Below are positions 48,387 to 57,107 of a stretch of DNA of 64,000 nt, in pieces. The stretch is from Caulobacter sp. Root343 (GTDB lineage Bacteria > Pseudomonadota > Alphaproteobacteria > Caulobacterales > Caulobacteraceae). The position numbers were made by a program, and so were the translations under genes. The stretch covers positions 506,036 to 570,035 of the forward strand of contig NZ_LMDF01000006.1 of NCBI RefSeq assembly GCF_001425745.1, written 5' to 3'. Below the pieces are notes generated by a model. That model did no database searches, was not told the origin of the DNA, and saw only the letters and a list, made by a program, of their open reading frames with translations. The first letter of the stretch is position 1. Every line of letters starts with the position of its first letter.

Positions 48387-50378
48387 TTAAACCTTCGCCG
48401 ACCGCGCCGCCGCGCCCTTGGCCCAGACATAGTGCCAGACCAACAGGCCGACGCCGACGATGGCGGCCAGGATCATGCCCACCGCTTCGGGCGGGGCGAA
48501 CGGGACGGCCAAAGGCGAGTCCTTGTTGGTGGCCACGATCAGACCGGCATAGGCGACGTTGAACAGGCTTTCGCCGACGATGAAGCCCGAGGCGGCCAGC
48601 ACGCCCAGGCGCTCGGCGCCCTCGGCGTTCGGCCCCTTCCTGACCCACTTCTCGTATAGCCAGCCGCCGACCGCGCCGATCACCACCGGAGCGGTCACCG
48701 CGCTGGGCAGGTAGATGGCCAGGCCCACGCCCAGCGGCGGTAGGGCGTATTTGTTGGCGCTGAGCTTGCGCAGGGTTTCGTCGATCAGGACCAGGCCGAG
48801 GCCGACGGCGATGCCGATGCCCAGCATGTGCAGCTCCAGGTGACCGCCGATCACGCCCTTGGCCAGGGTCGAGATCAGGGTCGCCTGCGGGGCCGGCAGC
48901 GGGTTGGTGGCCACCGACTGCAGGTTGGCCGCGCCGGCGAAGCCCCAGGCGCGGTTCATCAGCTCCAGGGCCGGCGGGATCACGGCCGAACCGGCGGCGA
49001 CGCCGATCATCAGGGCCACCTGCTGCTTCCACGGCGTGGCGTCGACCAACTGGCCGGTCTTCAGGTCCTGCAGGTTGTCGTTGGCGATCACGGCCACGGC
49101 CATGATCAGGGTGGTGACGTAGAGGGCGAAGGCGATCATCGCCGTGTTGGCGTCAGGACCCAGGGTCGCGTGGCCGATCGCGCCGACCATGGCCGAGGCG
49201 CCCAGGATCGACAGGATGGCGATGCCGCTGACGGGGCTGTTGGAGGCGCCGATCAGGCCGGCCATGTAGCCGCAGACGGCGGCGGCGAACAGGCCCGCCA
49301 CGACCATGAAGGCCACGCCGGCCAGCACGAGCGGCACGGCCAGGCCCGCCAGCGGACCACCGGCCAGGAAGTCGTAGAGCAGCCAGCCCGACGGGGCCAG
49401 GACGATCAGGACGATCAGGCCGACGATGCCGATCGGAATGTCCTGCTCGACGCGGGGGATCGCGCCTTCGCCCGACTTGCGGGCGGCGCTGGCGGCCAGG
49501 GCCGCCATCAGGCCACGCCAGACGGGCACGGCCAGCTTGCCCAGCGTCCAGATCGCCGAGGCGCCGATCGCGCCGGCGCCGATGAAGCGGACCTGGGTGC
49601 GCCACACGGTGACGGCATGGGTGGCGACATCGCCGGTCCAGGGGGTGATCGCGGTCAGGATCGGGGTGGCGACGCCCCAGGCGATGATCAGGCCGACGAT
49701 GAAGGCCACGCCGACCGTGACGCCCATGATGTGGCCCGCGCCGATCAGGGCCATCGAGGCCGAGGCGCCCAGGCCGGTCGCGCCCGCTCCGACCTTGAAG
49801 TAGCCGGCTACTTCGGCGGCGAAGATCTTGGCGGCGGCCAGGGCCGCGAACAGCGCCGAGGTGATCGCCCCGGCGGTCACGGCGAACAGGCCCGCCTTGC
49901 CTTCTTCGGCGCCCTCGCGCGAGCTGGAGCCGACCTTCAGCACCTCGGCGGCGGCGACGCCTTCGGGGTAGGGGAGATCGGACTGGGTGACCAGGGCCCG
50001 GCGCAGCGGGATCGAATAGGCCACGCCCAACACGCCGCCAGCCGCGCAGACGCCGAACACCTGCCAGTAGGGGAAGTTCGCCCACCAGCCGATCATCAGC
50101 AGGCCCGGCAGCACGAAGATCACCGACGACAGGGTCCCCGCCGACGAGGCGATGGTCTGGACGATGTTGTTTTCCTGGATGGTCGAGGTCTTGAACGCCC
50201 GCAGCAGAGCCATCGAGATGACGGCGGCGGGGATCGAGGTGGCGAAGGTCAGGCCGACCTTAAGGCCCAGATAGACCTGGGCGACGGTGAAGACCAGGGT
50301 GATCAGGACGCCGAGTATGATCCCTCGGAGGGTCAATTCTGTGCGCGGCGCTTCGGTGTCGGCCATGAACATGTCCAA
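48387..50378 (-). CDS. OPT family oligopeptide transporter
   Basis: The 663-residue protein has about 15 hydrophobic spans and the prokaryotic OPT features: TLRGIILGVLITLVFTVAQV, YLGLKVGLTFATSIPAAVIS, QTIASSAGTLSSVIFVLPGL, and SLPYPEGVAAAEVLKVGSSS in altered form (SDLPYPEGVAAAEVLK). It would import oligopeptides or siderophore-like peptides with protons. ATG 50376-50378 or the in-frame ATG at 50366 may start it; ribosome binding sites are weak. A terminator precedes it. Confidence 0.9.
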   Translation of the reverse strand: MDMFMADTEAPRTELTLRGIILGVLITLVFTVAQVYLGLKVGLTFATSIPAAVISMALLRAFKTSTIQENNIVQTIASSAGTLSSVIFVLPGLLMIGWWANFPYWQVFGVCAAGGVLGVAYSIPLRRALVTQSDLPYPEGVAAAEVLKVGSSSREGAEEGKAGLFAVTAGAITSALFAALAAAKIFAAEVAGYFKVGAGATGLGASASMALIGAGHIMGVTVGVAFIVGLIIAWGVATPILTAITPWTGDVATHAVTVWRTQVRFIGAGAIGASAIWTLGKLAVPVWRGLMAALAASAARKSGEGAIPRVEQDIPIGIVGLIVLIVLAPSGWLLYDFLAGGPLAGLAVPLVLAGVAFMVVAGLFAAAVCGYMAGLIGASNSPVSGIAILSILGASAMVGAIGHATLGPDANTAMIAFALYVTTLIMAVAVIANDNLQDLKTGQLVDATPWKQQVALMIGVAAGSAVIPPALELMNRAWGFAGAANLQSVATNPLPAPQATLISTLAKGVIGGHLELHMLGIGIAVGLGLVLIDETLRKLSANKYALPPLGVGLAIYLPSAVTAPVVIGAVGGWLYEKWVRKGPNAEGAERLGVLAASGFIVGESLFNVAYAGLIVATNKDSPLAVPFAPPEAVGMILAAIVGVGLLVWHYVWAKGAAARSAKV

Positions 50379-50386
50379 AAAAGTAT

Positions 50387-50424
50387 TAAGGCGGCCGGAC
50401 CTTGCACGTCCGACCGCCTCAAAC
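50387..50424 (-). terminator. Rho-independent terminator after the gene at 50476
   Basis: On the minus strand GGCGGTCGGAC pairs with GTCCGGCCGCC (50390-50418) with one mismatch, followed by TTAATACTTTTTT. It ends the secreted-protein gene and stands close to the OPT start codon. Confidence 0.8.
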
Positions 50425-50475
50425 TCAAGTCTCGATTTCAGCGAACGCCGATCGGCCGTTCGTCGTCAGGGTATG

Positions 50476-50832
50476 TCAGGACCGAGGGTGCGCCTTGCAG
50501 ACCTGCGCGACGTTGCCGGCCAGTCGGTCGTCCTGCGCGGACACCGCGAGCTTATAGGCGTCCTCGCAGTGATTGGTGTTGATCAGAGAGGCCGCCTTGC
50601 GGGCGCGGCGCCATTGAGCCGGGGTGACCTCCGGCTGGGCGTCGTCGGTCATGCTTTGACGCCAGAGCTTCGTCTGGACGTTCATGTTCTCGTACATGCT
50701 GGACAGCCCCGAGGGCCGCGCCTGCAGATTGGACGTATTGAGCTGCTGCGAGGTCTGGGTCTGGGTTTGGGCGAAAGCGCCGCTCGCGAAACTGGCAAGG
50801 ACGAGGGCCGCGAGGGCCGAGCTTTTCAACAT
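50476..50832 (-). CDS. Small secreted hypothetical protein (118 aa)
   Basis: ATG 50830-50832, with AAGGAAC upstream, starts a 118-residue protein: signal peptide MLKSSALAALVLASFASGAF (cleaved near AFAQ), a Gln/Thr-rich linker (QTQTQTSQQLNTSNLQ), then NMNVQTKLWRQSM, RKAASLINTNHCEDAYKLAV and VAQVCKAHP. Two Cys may form a disulfide. No known family was recognised. Terminators lie on both sides, so it is monocistronic. Confidence 0.7.
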   Translation of the reverse strand: MLKSSALAALVLASFASGAFAQTQTQTSQQLNTSNLQARPSGLSSMYENMNVQTKLWRQSMTDDAQPEVTPAQWRRARKAASLINTNHCEDAYKLAVSAQDDRLAGNVAQVCKAHPRS

Positions 50833-50910
50833 GACCGTTCCTTCCTGAGCCTGACAAGAAGGGAAGGGTTGCTCAACCTCAGACTGCTGTAAAGCGCAAT
50901 CGCCACCGAA

Positions 50911-50938
50911 GGCCGCTCCGTCCTCGGACGAAGCGGCC
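50911..50938 (-). terminator. Hairpin after phoH
   Basis: A 13-pair stem (GGCCGCTTCGTCC on the minus strand with GGACGGAGCGGCC, one G-U pair) follows the phoH stop by 13 bases. The downstream U content is low. Confidence 0.5.
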
Positions 50939-50950
50939 CCACTCGGCTCT

Positions 50951-51742
50951 TTAGAGGACGCCCAGCATCTCCGCGACCAGCGGGTGGCGGACGATGTCGC
51001 GGTCGGCCAGACGGACCACGGCGATGTTGGAGACCGCCTCGAAGCGGTCGGCGACATCGGCCAGGCCTGAGATGCCTGGCAACAGGTCCGACTGGTTAGG
51101 GTCGCCGGTCACGACCATGGTCGAGTGCCAGCCCAGACGGGTCAGCAGCATCTTCAGCTGCATGTAGGTGCAGTTCTGGGCCTCGTCGATCACCACGAAG
51201 GCGTTGTTCAGGGTGCGGCCGCGCATGAAGCCGACCGGGGCGATCTCGATGGCGCCCTCGGCCATCAGGGCCCGCATCCGCTTGACCGACAGGCGATCGG
51301 TCAGGGCGTCGTAGAGCGGCCGCAGATACGGCGCCAGCTTGTCCTCCATGTCGCCCGGCAGATAGCCGATCGACTCCCCGGCCTCGACGGCGGGACGTGA
51401 CAGGACGATGCGGCTGACCGTGCCGGCCTCCAGGGCCTCCACGGCCTTGGAGATGGCGATATAGGTCTTGCCGGTGCCGGCCGGACCCAGGGCCATGACC
51501 AGGTTCTTGTTGTCGATGGCCTCCATCAACTCCGCCTGGCCTGGCGATTTTGGTTTTATGGTTTTGAGGTAACTTTGATCGCGCTCGGGATTGCTCGGCG
51601 CGCCGTCGTGCCCAAGAGGATTCCACGCGTTGCCACGCTCGCGAATATCGATCGGCAGGCGACGCACCTTGGCGTCATCACCGTAGTGGCCGGTCTCATA
51701 CGCGCCTTCGCGCGCCATCCGCTTCAGGGCTCGCTTGGTCAT
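50951..51742 (-). CDS. phoH: PhoH family ATPase
   Basis: The 263-residue protein has the PhoH nucleotide-binding core: MALGPAGTGKTYIAISKAVE (Walker A), LSRPAVEAGESIGYLPGDME, NNAFVVIDEAQNCTYMQLKM (Walker B) and TRLGWHSTMVVTGDPNQSDL. It is the short type without the ~80-residue PhoH-like N-terminal extension. ATG 51740-51742 follows GGAGG five bases earlier. The family is phosphate-starvation linked in some bacteria; here no Pho box was recognised. A terminator stands in its leader. Confidence 0.9.
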   Translation of the reverse strand: MTKRALKRMAREGAYETGHYGDDAKVRRLPIDIRERGNAWNPLGHDGAPSNPERDQSYLKTIKPKSPGQAELMEAIDNKNLVMALGPAGTGKTYIAISKAVEALEAGTVSRIVLSRPAVEAGESIGYLPGDMEDKLAPYLRPLYDALTDRLSVKRMRALMAEGAIEIAPVGFMRGRTLNNAFVVIDEAQNCTYMQLKMLLTRLGWHSTMVVTGDPNQSDLLPGISGLADVADRFEAVSNIAVVRLADRDIVRHPLVAEMLGVL

Positions 51743-52067
51743 CAAAGCCTCCATGAGGGCAATAAAAAAGGACGAGGCCAAAAGGCGTCGTCCTTGGATG
51801 TGAGCTGTTGGATAACAACGAAGGCGCGTGCGCGGCGGGGCGGCTCCGGAGAGCTTCCAATGGGCGGTGCTGAACGCCGGAACGCCAAGAGCGACACCTC
51901 GTCTTCGTCAGCGGGTGGGCCGATGGCGGTGGTCGCCCCCGACCCGTACGAGAGAAGAATCATCCCGCTAAAGGAAGGTTCCCTCTCGAATCGCCTGACT
52001 ACAATGGCGCATCATGGTTTCCAGGTCGTTAATCTGAAAATCGCGCCCAAGAAAACGAGGCATACGG
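51743..52067. other. Intergenic region between phoH and gamma-carbonic anhydrase genes
   Basis: This 325-base divergent region has no convincing gene. On the minus strand a 73-codon frame (51963 to 51742) ends with its TGA overlapping the phoH ATG (TGATG), but has a weak start region and no recognised family. The terminator at 51763-51795 lies inside this frame. Promoters for both flanking genes must be here. Confidence 0.5.
51763..51795 (-). terminator. Terminator/attenuator in the phoH leader
   Basis: On the minus strand AAGGACGA pairs with TCGTCCTT (with an inner three-pair extension and a four-base TTTT loop), followed directly by TTTTTTATT, and then the phoH ribosome binding site GGAGG. 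It is a complete Rho-independent terminator only about 20 bases ahead of the phoH start, hence an attenuator candidate. Confidence 0.7.
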
Positions 52068-52601
52068 ATGACTGTCTATTCCTTGGGCGCCATGGCTCCC
52101 GCGCTTCCCCCGCAAGGCGAATACTGGATCGCGCCGACGGCGAGCGTGATGGGGAATGTGATTCTCAAGAAGAATGCCAGTATTTGGTGGGGCGCGGTCG
52201 CCCGTGGAGACAACGATCCGATTACGATTGGCGAGAACAGCAACGTCCAGGACGGCTCGGTTCTCCACACTGATCTTGGCGCGCCGCTGACCATCGGGGC
52301 GAACGTGACCATTGGTCACATGGTGATGCTGCACGGGTGCTCGATCGGCGACGGCTCGCTGATCGGCATCGGGGCGATCGTGCTGAACGGCGCGAAGATC
52401 GGGAAGAACTGCCTGGTGGGCGCTGGCGCCCTGATCACCGAGGGCAAGGAGATCCCGGACAATTCCATGGTCGTGGGCGCGCCGGGGAAGGTGGTGCGCG
52501 AGGTCAGCGAGCACCACACGATGATCCTGCAGGCCTCGGCCCTGCACTATGTCGAGAACTGGAAGCGCTATGCCCGCGACCTCAAGGTCGTCGAGGCCTA
52601 G
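52068..52601 (+). CDS. Gamma-carbonic anhydrase family protein
   Basis: The 177-residue protein is a left-handed beta-helix of hexapeptide repeats ([60 protein letters not shown]). The metal-ligand histidines appear in [17 protein letters not shown] 52068 starts [20 protein letters not shown]. Such proteins are Zn/Co-dependent carbonic anhydrases or YrdA/CaiE-like relatives in the cytoplasm. A strong hairpin follows. Confidence 0.9.
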   Translation: MTVYSLGAMAPALPPQGEYWIAPTASVMGNVILKKNASIWWGAVARGDNDPITIGENSNVQDGSVLHTDLGAPLTIGANVTIGHMVMLHGCSIGDGSLIGIGAIVLNGAKIGKNCLVGAGALITEGKEIPDNSMVVGAPGKVVREVSEHHTMILQASALHYVENWKRYARDLKVVEA

Positions 52602-52618
52602 GCCCCTGGAAAACGGTT

Positions 52619-52664
52619 GGGAGCGCCGCCCGCTTGCTTGGGGGGGATGCAAGGCGGCGCTCCC
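52619..52664. terminator. Long hairpin after the carbonic anhydrase gene
   Basis: GGGAGCGCCGCC-type arm (52619-52630) pairs with GGCGGCGCTCCC (52653-52664), with an inner CTTGC/GCAAG stem. It lies 18 bases after the stop and is likely the transcript end of this gene. The rest of 52665-52825 shows no gene. Confidence 0.55.
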
Positions 52665-52825
52665 GCTTCCCACGCTGGGCACGTAGCGCGAGAAGGAAGT
52701 TCGCCGCGAGGAGGCGTCGTGTTCGCGGCGGGACGGCGCGGGCGTATCGTGTCCCGTTTCGTCCATAGGTAGTATGTATCTGGTTTCGAGTTGAGTGTGA
52801 ATGGGCGAATCGCCTTTGGCGGCGC

Positions 52826-53878
52826 CTAGCTGTCGGCGCGAGCGGGCTGCCGCGCGGCGGTGGACTGGCGTCGGACGATTTCGTGCTCGAGCACGTGGTC
52901 GGCGCACCGGGCCGTAAGGCTCTGGCCGCCGGCGATTTCGGCCGCCAGCAGGCCCAGCGCCTCGGCCGCCAGCTTGCGGACCGGCTGATGCATGGTGGTC
53001 AGCGGCGGCCAGAGCGTCACCGCCGCCGAGGTGTCGTCGAAGCCGACGACGGTCAGTTCGCGCGGCACGTCCAGTTGGCGGCGATGGGCCACCGAGATGA
53101 CCGCGGCGGCCATGTCGTCATTGCTCGCGAAGATCGCCGTCGGCGGTGGAGAGGCGTCGAGCAACTGCTCGGCCGCCGCCAGTCCCGACGCGAAGCTGAA
53201 GTCGCCCTGGGCGACGGTCGTCCGCACCCCCTGGACCTCGCTCGCGGCGGCCAGGAACCCCGCCAGGCGCTCGCCGCTGGCCGCCTGGTCCGGATTGCCG
53301 AGAATGAAGCCGAGGCGCCGGTGGCCCAGACCGGTCAGCTCGCGGGTCATCTCGCAGGCGGCGCGCCGGTCGTCGATGCGTACGCAGATCGCGCCCTCGA
53401 CCCCATAGGCGCCGACGGCCGCCATCGGCAGTTTGGCCTTGCGCAGGACGCGCAGCACTGGGGCCGCCTCGCCGAGCGGCGGCGCCAGAATGACGCCGCG
53501 GACACCGGCGGCGAGGAGGTTCTTCAGCGACTCCTTGTCGGGCGGATGGCCGCCTTCGCTCCCCTTGAGCAGAACCAGGCGGGCGCCGCGGGTCGAAGCC
53601 TCCTCGAAGACGCCGGTCAGGAAGTCGCTCATGAAGGCCGCGCTGGGATTGGCGTAGATGACCCCGATCCTGAGTTCCGCCGAGGTGACGAGACTGCGCG
53701 CGGCGACATTGGGCGTATAGCCGAGCGCGCGGATCGCCTGATCCACCGCCGCGCGCGTCTCTGGATCCACGTTGCTGCGGCCGTTGATCACCCGCGACAC
53801 CGTCATGGCCGAGACGCCGGCCTCGGCCGCCACGTCGACCATCGTCGCGCCACGCGTCTGTCCAGTCCGTCTCGCCAA
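52826..53878 (-). CDS. LacI family transcriptional regulator
   Basis: The 350-residue regulator has the LacI HTH and hinge (ATMVDVAAEAGVSAMTVSRV, INGRSNVDPETRAAVDQAIR, LGYTPNVAARSL) and the sugar-binding-like core (LRIGVIYANPSAAFMSDFLT, TAIFASNDDMAAAVISVAHR, LTVVGFDDTSAAVTLWPPLT). TTG 53876-53878 with GGGAG upstream is the likely start; ATG 53842 is later. A LacI-type palindrome stands before the GMC oxidoreductase gene at 54323, which it probably controls. Confidence 0.92.
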   Translation of the reverse strand: MARRTGQTRGATMVDVAAEAGVSAMTVSRVINGRSNVDPETRAAVDQAIRALGYTPNVAARSLVTSAELRIGVIYANPSAAFMSDFLTGVFEEASTRGARLVLLKGSEGGHPPDKESLKNLLAAGVRGVILAPPLGEAAPVLRVLRKAKLPMAAVGAYGVEGAICVRIDDRRAACEMTRELTGLGHRRLGFILGNPDQAASGERLAGFLAAASEVQGVRTTVAQGDFSFASGLAAAEQLLDASPPPTAIFASNDDMAAAVISVAHRRQLDVPRELTVVGFDDTSAAVTLWPPLTTMHQPVRKLAAEALGLLAAEIAGGQSLTARCADHVLEHEIVRRQSTAARQPARADS

Positions 53879-53981
53879 TCCGATCTCCCGCGCGCTCAAG
53901 CTCGAGCGCTGCTAGCCTGTCGCGCACCTGGCGCGATATTCCTCGGAGGCGAGGTGTTCGACAACCGCGCACCGCGCCCCG

Positions 53982-54269
53982 TCAGTCGGTCGAGGCTCGT
54001 AATTTCCAGATCATGCCCTGGGCCGCGATCGCGGCCTGGGTGCGGTTGTGGACGTTGAGCTTGCGCATCACGGCGGTCATATGCGCCTTCACCGTGGCCT
54101 CGGCGATGCAGTTCACGCGCTCGAGAACCCTCAGTTGGGCCGGGGTGAGTTCGCCGAGGCTCTCGTGCGGGCTCTCGGCGATCGCGGCGTTTGTCCGTCT
54201 CGTCATTTCCGCCCTGCGCCTCCACGCTTCCGTTACTCGCCTGCGCGCCAAACCTGTCGGGGCGGGCAA
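53982..54269 (-). pseudogene. Broken LuxR-type response regulator (HTH relic)
   Basis: The frame keeps the linker [17 protein letters not shown] and the second half of a Lux[24 protein letters not shown] plus [10 protein letters not shown], but the middle of the HTH (normally about 15-17 residues covering the first helix, of the kind ALCEGRLNKQIA) is gone and no receiver domain is present. It is therefore a degenerate remnant of a FixJ/NarL-type regulator. In relatives such regulators often sit beside alcohol or choline dehydrogenase genes, consistent with its position before the GMC gene. Confidence 0.65.
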
Positions 54270-54322
54270 GATTCATGCACGAGGTCACCGTATTGGGCGG
54301 CGGGCTTAAAGTACAACAGATA

Positions 54323-54338
54323 ATGTTAGCGCAAACAT
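54323..54338. promoter_or_regulatory. LacI-type operator before the GMC oxidoreductase gene
   Basis: ATGTTAGCGCAAACAT is a near-perfect palindrome with central GCGC, the pattern of many LacI/GalR family operators (TGTTAGCGCTAACA type). It lies 150 bases before the GMC start and faces the LacI gene. A weaker TTAACAATGATAACC site is at about 54451. Confidence 0.65.
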
Positions 54339-54487
54339 GGGGAAATTATCACCTCGAGTTGCGCTGGATTGACGCCCTTCGAGACGGGGCGCGCAAACAC
54401 CACGCGCCGCCGGGAGCCTTGCGCGCGGCCAGAAGCCGGACCACTCTGCCTTAACAATGATAACCTGCGAGGGAGGGCGTCAGGGCC

Positions 54488-56152
54488 ATGGCCAGCGAAC
54501 GCTTTGACTACGTCGTGATCGGCGCCGGCTCGGCCGGCTGTGTGCTGGCGGCCCGCCTGACCGAGGATCCGAACATCAAGGTCCTGCTGCTGGAGGCCGG
54601 CGGCAAGAACAGCTCGATCCTGGTCAGGATGCCCGCCGGCGTGGGCCAGCTGATCAAGGACAAGGGCGACTGCAACTGGGGATTCTGGACCGAGGCCGAG
54701 CCCAACCTGGACAATCGCAAGCTCTGGTGGCCGCGCGGCAAAGGCCTAGGCGGCAGCTCGGCTATCAACGGCATGATCTACATCCGCGGTCATGCACGGG
54801 ATTACGACCAGTGGCGGCAGATGGGGCTGTCCGGCTGGTCCTATGCCGAGGTGCTGCCCTACTTCAAGCGCTCGGAACATCATCACGGCGGCGGCGACGC
54901 CTATCACGGCGGCCAGGGTCCGCTGCACGTGTCGAAAGGCGAGTCAGACAGTCCGTTTTATTCGACCCTGATCGAGGCTGGCCGCCAGGCGGGCCACAAG
55001 ACGACCAAGGACTTCAACGGCTTTCAGCAGGAGGGCTTCGGGCCCTACGACCTGACCATTCGCGACGGCCGGCGCTGCAGCGCGGCCATGGCCTATCTGG
55101 CCCAGGCGCTGTCGCGCCCGAACCTGACCTGCGTGACCGAGGCCCGCACCACCCGGATCATCGTCGAGAAAGGGCGGGCGGTCGGCGTCGGCTACGTGGT
55201 CGGCAAGGCCGCCGAGCAGAAGACGGCCTATGCCGACGCCGAGGTGCTGCTCAGCGCCGGCGCGGTGCAGTCGCCCCACATCCTGCAGCTGTCAGGGATC
55301 GGCGCGCCAGACGACCTGAAAGCCCACGACATCGCGGTCGTCCATGAGTCGAAAGGCGTCGGCGCCAACCTGCAGGACCACCTGGACGTCTGCGTCTCGT
55401 GGACGACCAAGAACCTCAAGACCGCCTATTCGGCCAACAAGGGCCTGAACAAGCTGGGCGTGGGCCTGTCGTACATGCTCCTCGGCAAGGGCCTGGGCCG
55501 GCAGCAGTTCCTGGAAAGCGGCGCGTTCCTGAAGTCACGGCCCGACCTGGACCGGCCCGACCTGCAGATCCACGGCGTGCTGGCGATCATGCAGGACCAT
55601 GGCAAGACGGTCGTCGAGAAGGACGGCTTCACCCTGCACGTCTGTCAGCTGCGTCCCGAGAGCCGGGGCCATGTCGGCCTGCGCTCGGCCGATCCGTTCG
55701 ACGATCCGGCCATCCGCGCCAACTACCTGGCCACGGACGAGGACCGCCGGGCCATCCGTCAGGGCGTGCGCATCGCCCGCGAGACCGTGGCGCAGAGCGC
55801 CTTCGACCCCTATCGCGACGCCGAGTACGCGCCAGGCAAGGATGTCCGCAGCGACGCCGACCTCGACGCCTGGATCCGCGCCAAGGCCGAGACGATCTAC
55901 CATCCGGTTGGCACGTGCCGCATGGGCGTGGCCGGCGATCCGCTGGCCGTGGTCGACGACCGGCTGCGCGTCCAGGGGCTGCAAGGCCTGCGGGTGATCG
56001 ACGCCTCGGTCATGCCGACCCTGGTGGGCGGCAACACCAACGCCCCGACCCTGATGATCGCGGAGCGAGCGGCGGACCTCATCCTTGGCAAGGCGACATT
56101 GGCGCCGCAGGACGTTCCGGTGTTCGAGGACGGGCGAGCCGTGGCGGCTTAG
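54488..56152 (+). CDS. GMC family oxidoreductase (choline/alcohol dehydrogenase-like)
   Basis: The 554-residue flavoprotein has the FAD-binding start DYVVIGAGSAGCVLAARLTE, the GMC signature 1 PRGKGLGGSSAINGMIYIRG, signature 2 GAVQSPHILQLSGIG, and the C-terminal HPVGTCRMG (catalytic His area) and GGNTNAPTLMIAERAADLI. It oxidises an alcohol, perhaps a sugar or choline-type substrate. ATG 54488 follows GAGGGAGGG. It lies in a two-gene operon with an aldo/keto reductase and is likely LacI-controlled. Confidence 0.93.
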   Translation: MASERFDYVVIGAGSAGCVLAARLTEDPNIKVLLLEAGGKNSSILVRMPAGVGQLIKDKGDCNWGFWTEAEPNLDNRKLWWPRGKGLGGSSAINGMIYIRGHARDYDQWRQMGLSGWSYAEVLPYFKRSEHHHGGGDAYHGGQGPLHVSKGESDSPFYSTLIEAGRQAGHKTTKDFNGFQQEGFGPYDLTIRDGRRCSAAMAYLAQALSRPNLTCVTEARTTRIIVEKGRAVGVGYVVGKAAEQKTAYADAEVLLSAGAVQSPHILQLSGIGAPDDLKAHDIAVVHESKGVGANLQDHLDVCVSWTTKNLKTAYSANKGLNKLGVGLSYMLLGKGLGRQQFLESGAFLKSRPDLDRPDLQIHGVLAIMQDHGKTVVEKDGFTLHVCQLRPESRGHVGLRSADPFDDPAIRANYLATDEDRRAIRQGVRIARETVAQSAFDPYRDAEYAPGKDVRSDADLDAWIRAKAETIYHPVGTCRMGVAGDPLAVVDDRLRVQGLQGLRVIDASVMPTLVGGNTNAPTLMIAERAADLILGKATLAPQDVPVFEDGRAVAA

Positions 56153-56162
56153 GGAGAACACC

Positions 56163-57107
56163 ATGAAGCACCGTCCCCTCGGCCGCTCCGGCCTCTCGAC
56201 CGCGCCGCTGATCTTCGGCGGCAACGTGTTCGGCTGGACGGCCGACGAGGCGACCTCACATCGCTTGCTGGACGCCTTCGTCGACGGCGGCTTTAACGCC
56301 ATCGACACGGCCGATGTCTATTCGGCCTGGGTTCCCGGCCACGAGGGCGGCGAGTCCGAGGGCGTGATCGGCCGGTGGTTCCAGGCGAGCGGCAAGCGCG
56401 ACAAGGTGCTGATCCTGACCAAGGTCGCCATGTGGCCCAAGCAGCCGGGGCTGTCGGCGGCCAATATCGAGGCCGCGGTCGAGGGTTCGCTGAAGCGGCT
56501 CCAGACCGACTATATCGACCTCTATCAGTCGCACCAGGACGACGCCGAGACGCCGATCGACGAGACGCTGAAGGCCTTCGACCGCCTGGTCAAAGCCGGC
56601 AAGGTCCGCGCGATCGGGGCGTCGAACTTCTCTCCCGACCGCTTGAAGGCCAGCCTCGATACGTCGAAGGCCAAGAGCCTGACGCGCTACGAGACGATCC
56701 AGCCTAAGTTCAACCTGGTCGACCGCGAGCAGGTCGAGGGCGCCTTGGCGGATCTCGCGACGGCGGAGGGGTTGGGGATCATTCCATTCTACGGCCTGGG
56801 CGCCGGCTTCCTCAGCGGCAAGTACCGGAGCGAGGCCGATTTCGAGGGCAAGGCGCGGGCGCGGACGATCCTGCGCGACTACTGGAATGACAGGGGCCGG
56901 ACGGTGCTGGCGGCGCTGGACGCGGCGGCGGAGACGGTCGGGGCCTCACAGGCTCAAGTCGCCCTGGCCTGGATCATGGCCCATCCGGCGATCACCGCGC
57001 CGCTGGCCAGCGCGACCTCGGTGGAACAACTGGACGAGCTGATGGCCGCCGCCCGGCTGGAATTGCCCAGTGACGTGTGGAAGCGGCTGGATGAGGCGGG
57101 GCGCTAG
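56163..57107 (+). CDS. Aldo/keto reductase
   Basis: The 314-residue protein shows the AKR features: MKHRPLGRSGLSTAPLIFGG, FNAIDTADVYSAW with catalytic Asp and Tyr, VLILTKVAMW with Lys, and YQSHQDD plus IGASNFSPDR. It reduces an aldehyde or ketone with NADPH. GGAGAACACC precedes the ATG; it follows the GMC gene by ten bases. The pair could run an alcohol-carbonyl conversion under LacI control. Its stop shares a CTAG with the convergent PAS gene. Confidence 0.92.
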   Translation: MKHRPLGRSGLSTAPLIFGGNVFGWTADEATSHRLLDAFVDGGFNAIDTADVYSAWVPGHEGGESEGVIGRWFQASGKRDKVLILTKVAMWPKQPGLSAANIEAAVEGSLKRLQTDYIDLYQSHQDDAETPIDETLKAFDRLVKAGKVRAIGASNFSPDRLKASLDTSKAKSLTRYETIQPKFNLVDREQVEGALADLATAEGLGIIPFYGLGAGFLSGKYRSEADFEGKARARTILRDYWNDRGRTVLAALDAAAETVGASQAQVALAWIMAHPAITAPLASATSVEQLDELMAAARLELPSDVWKRLDEAGR

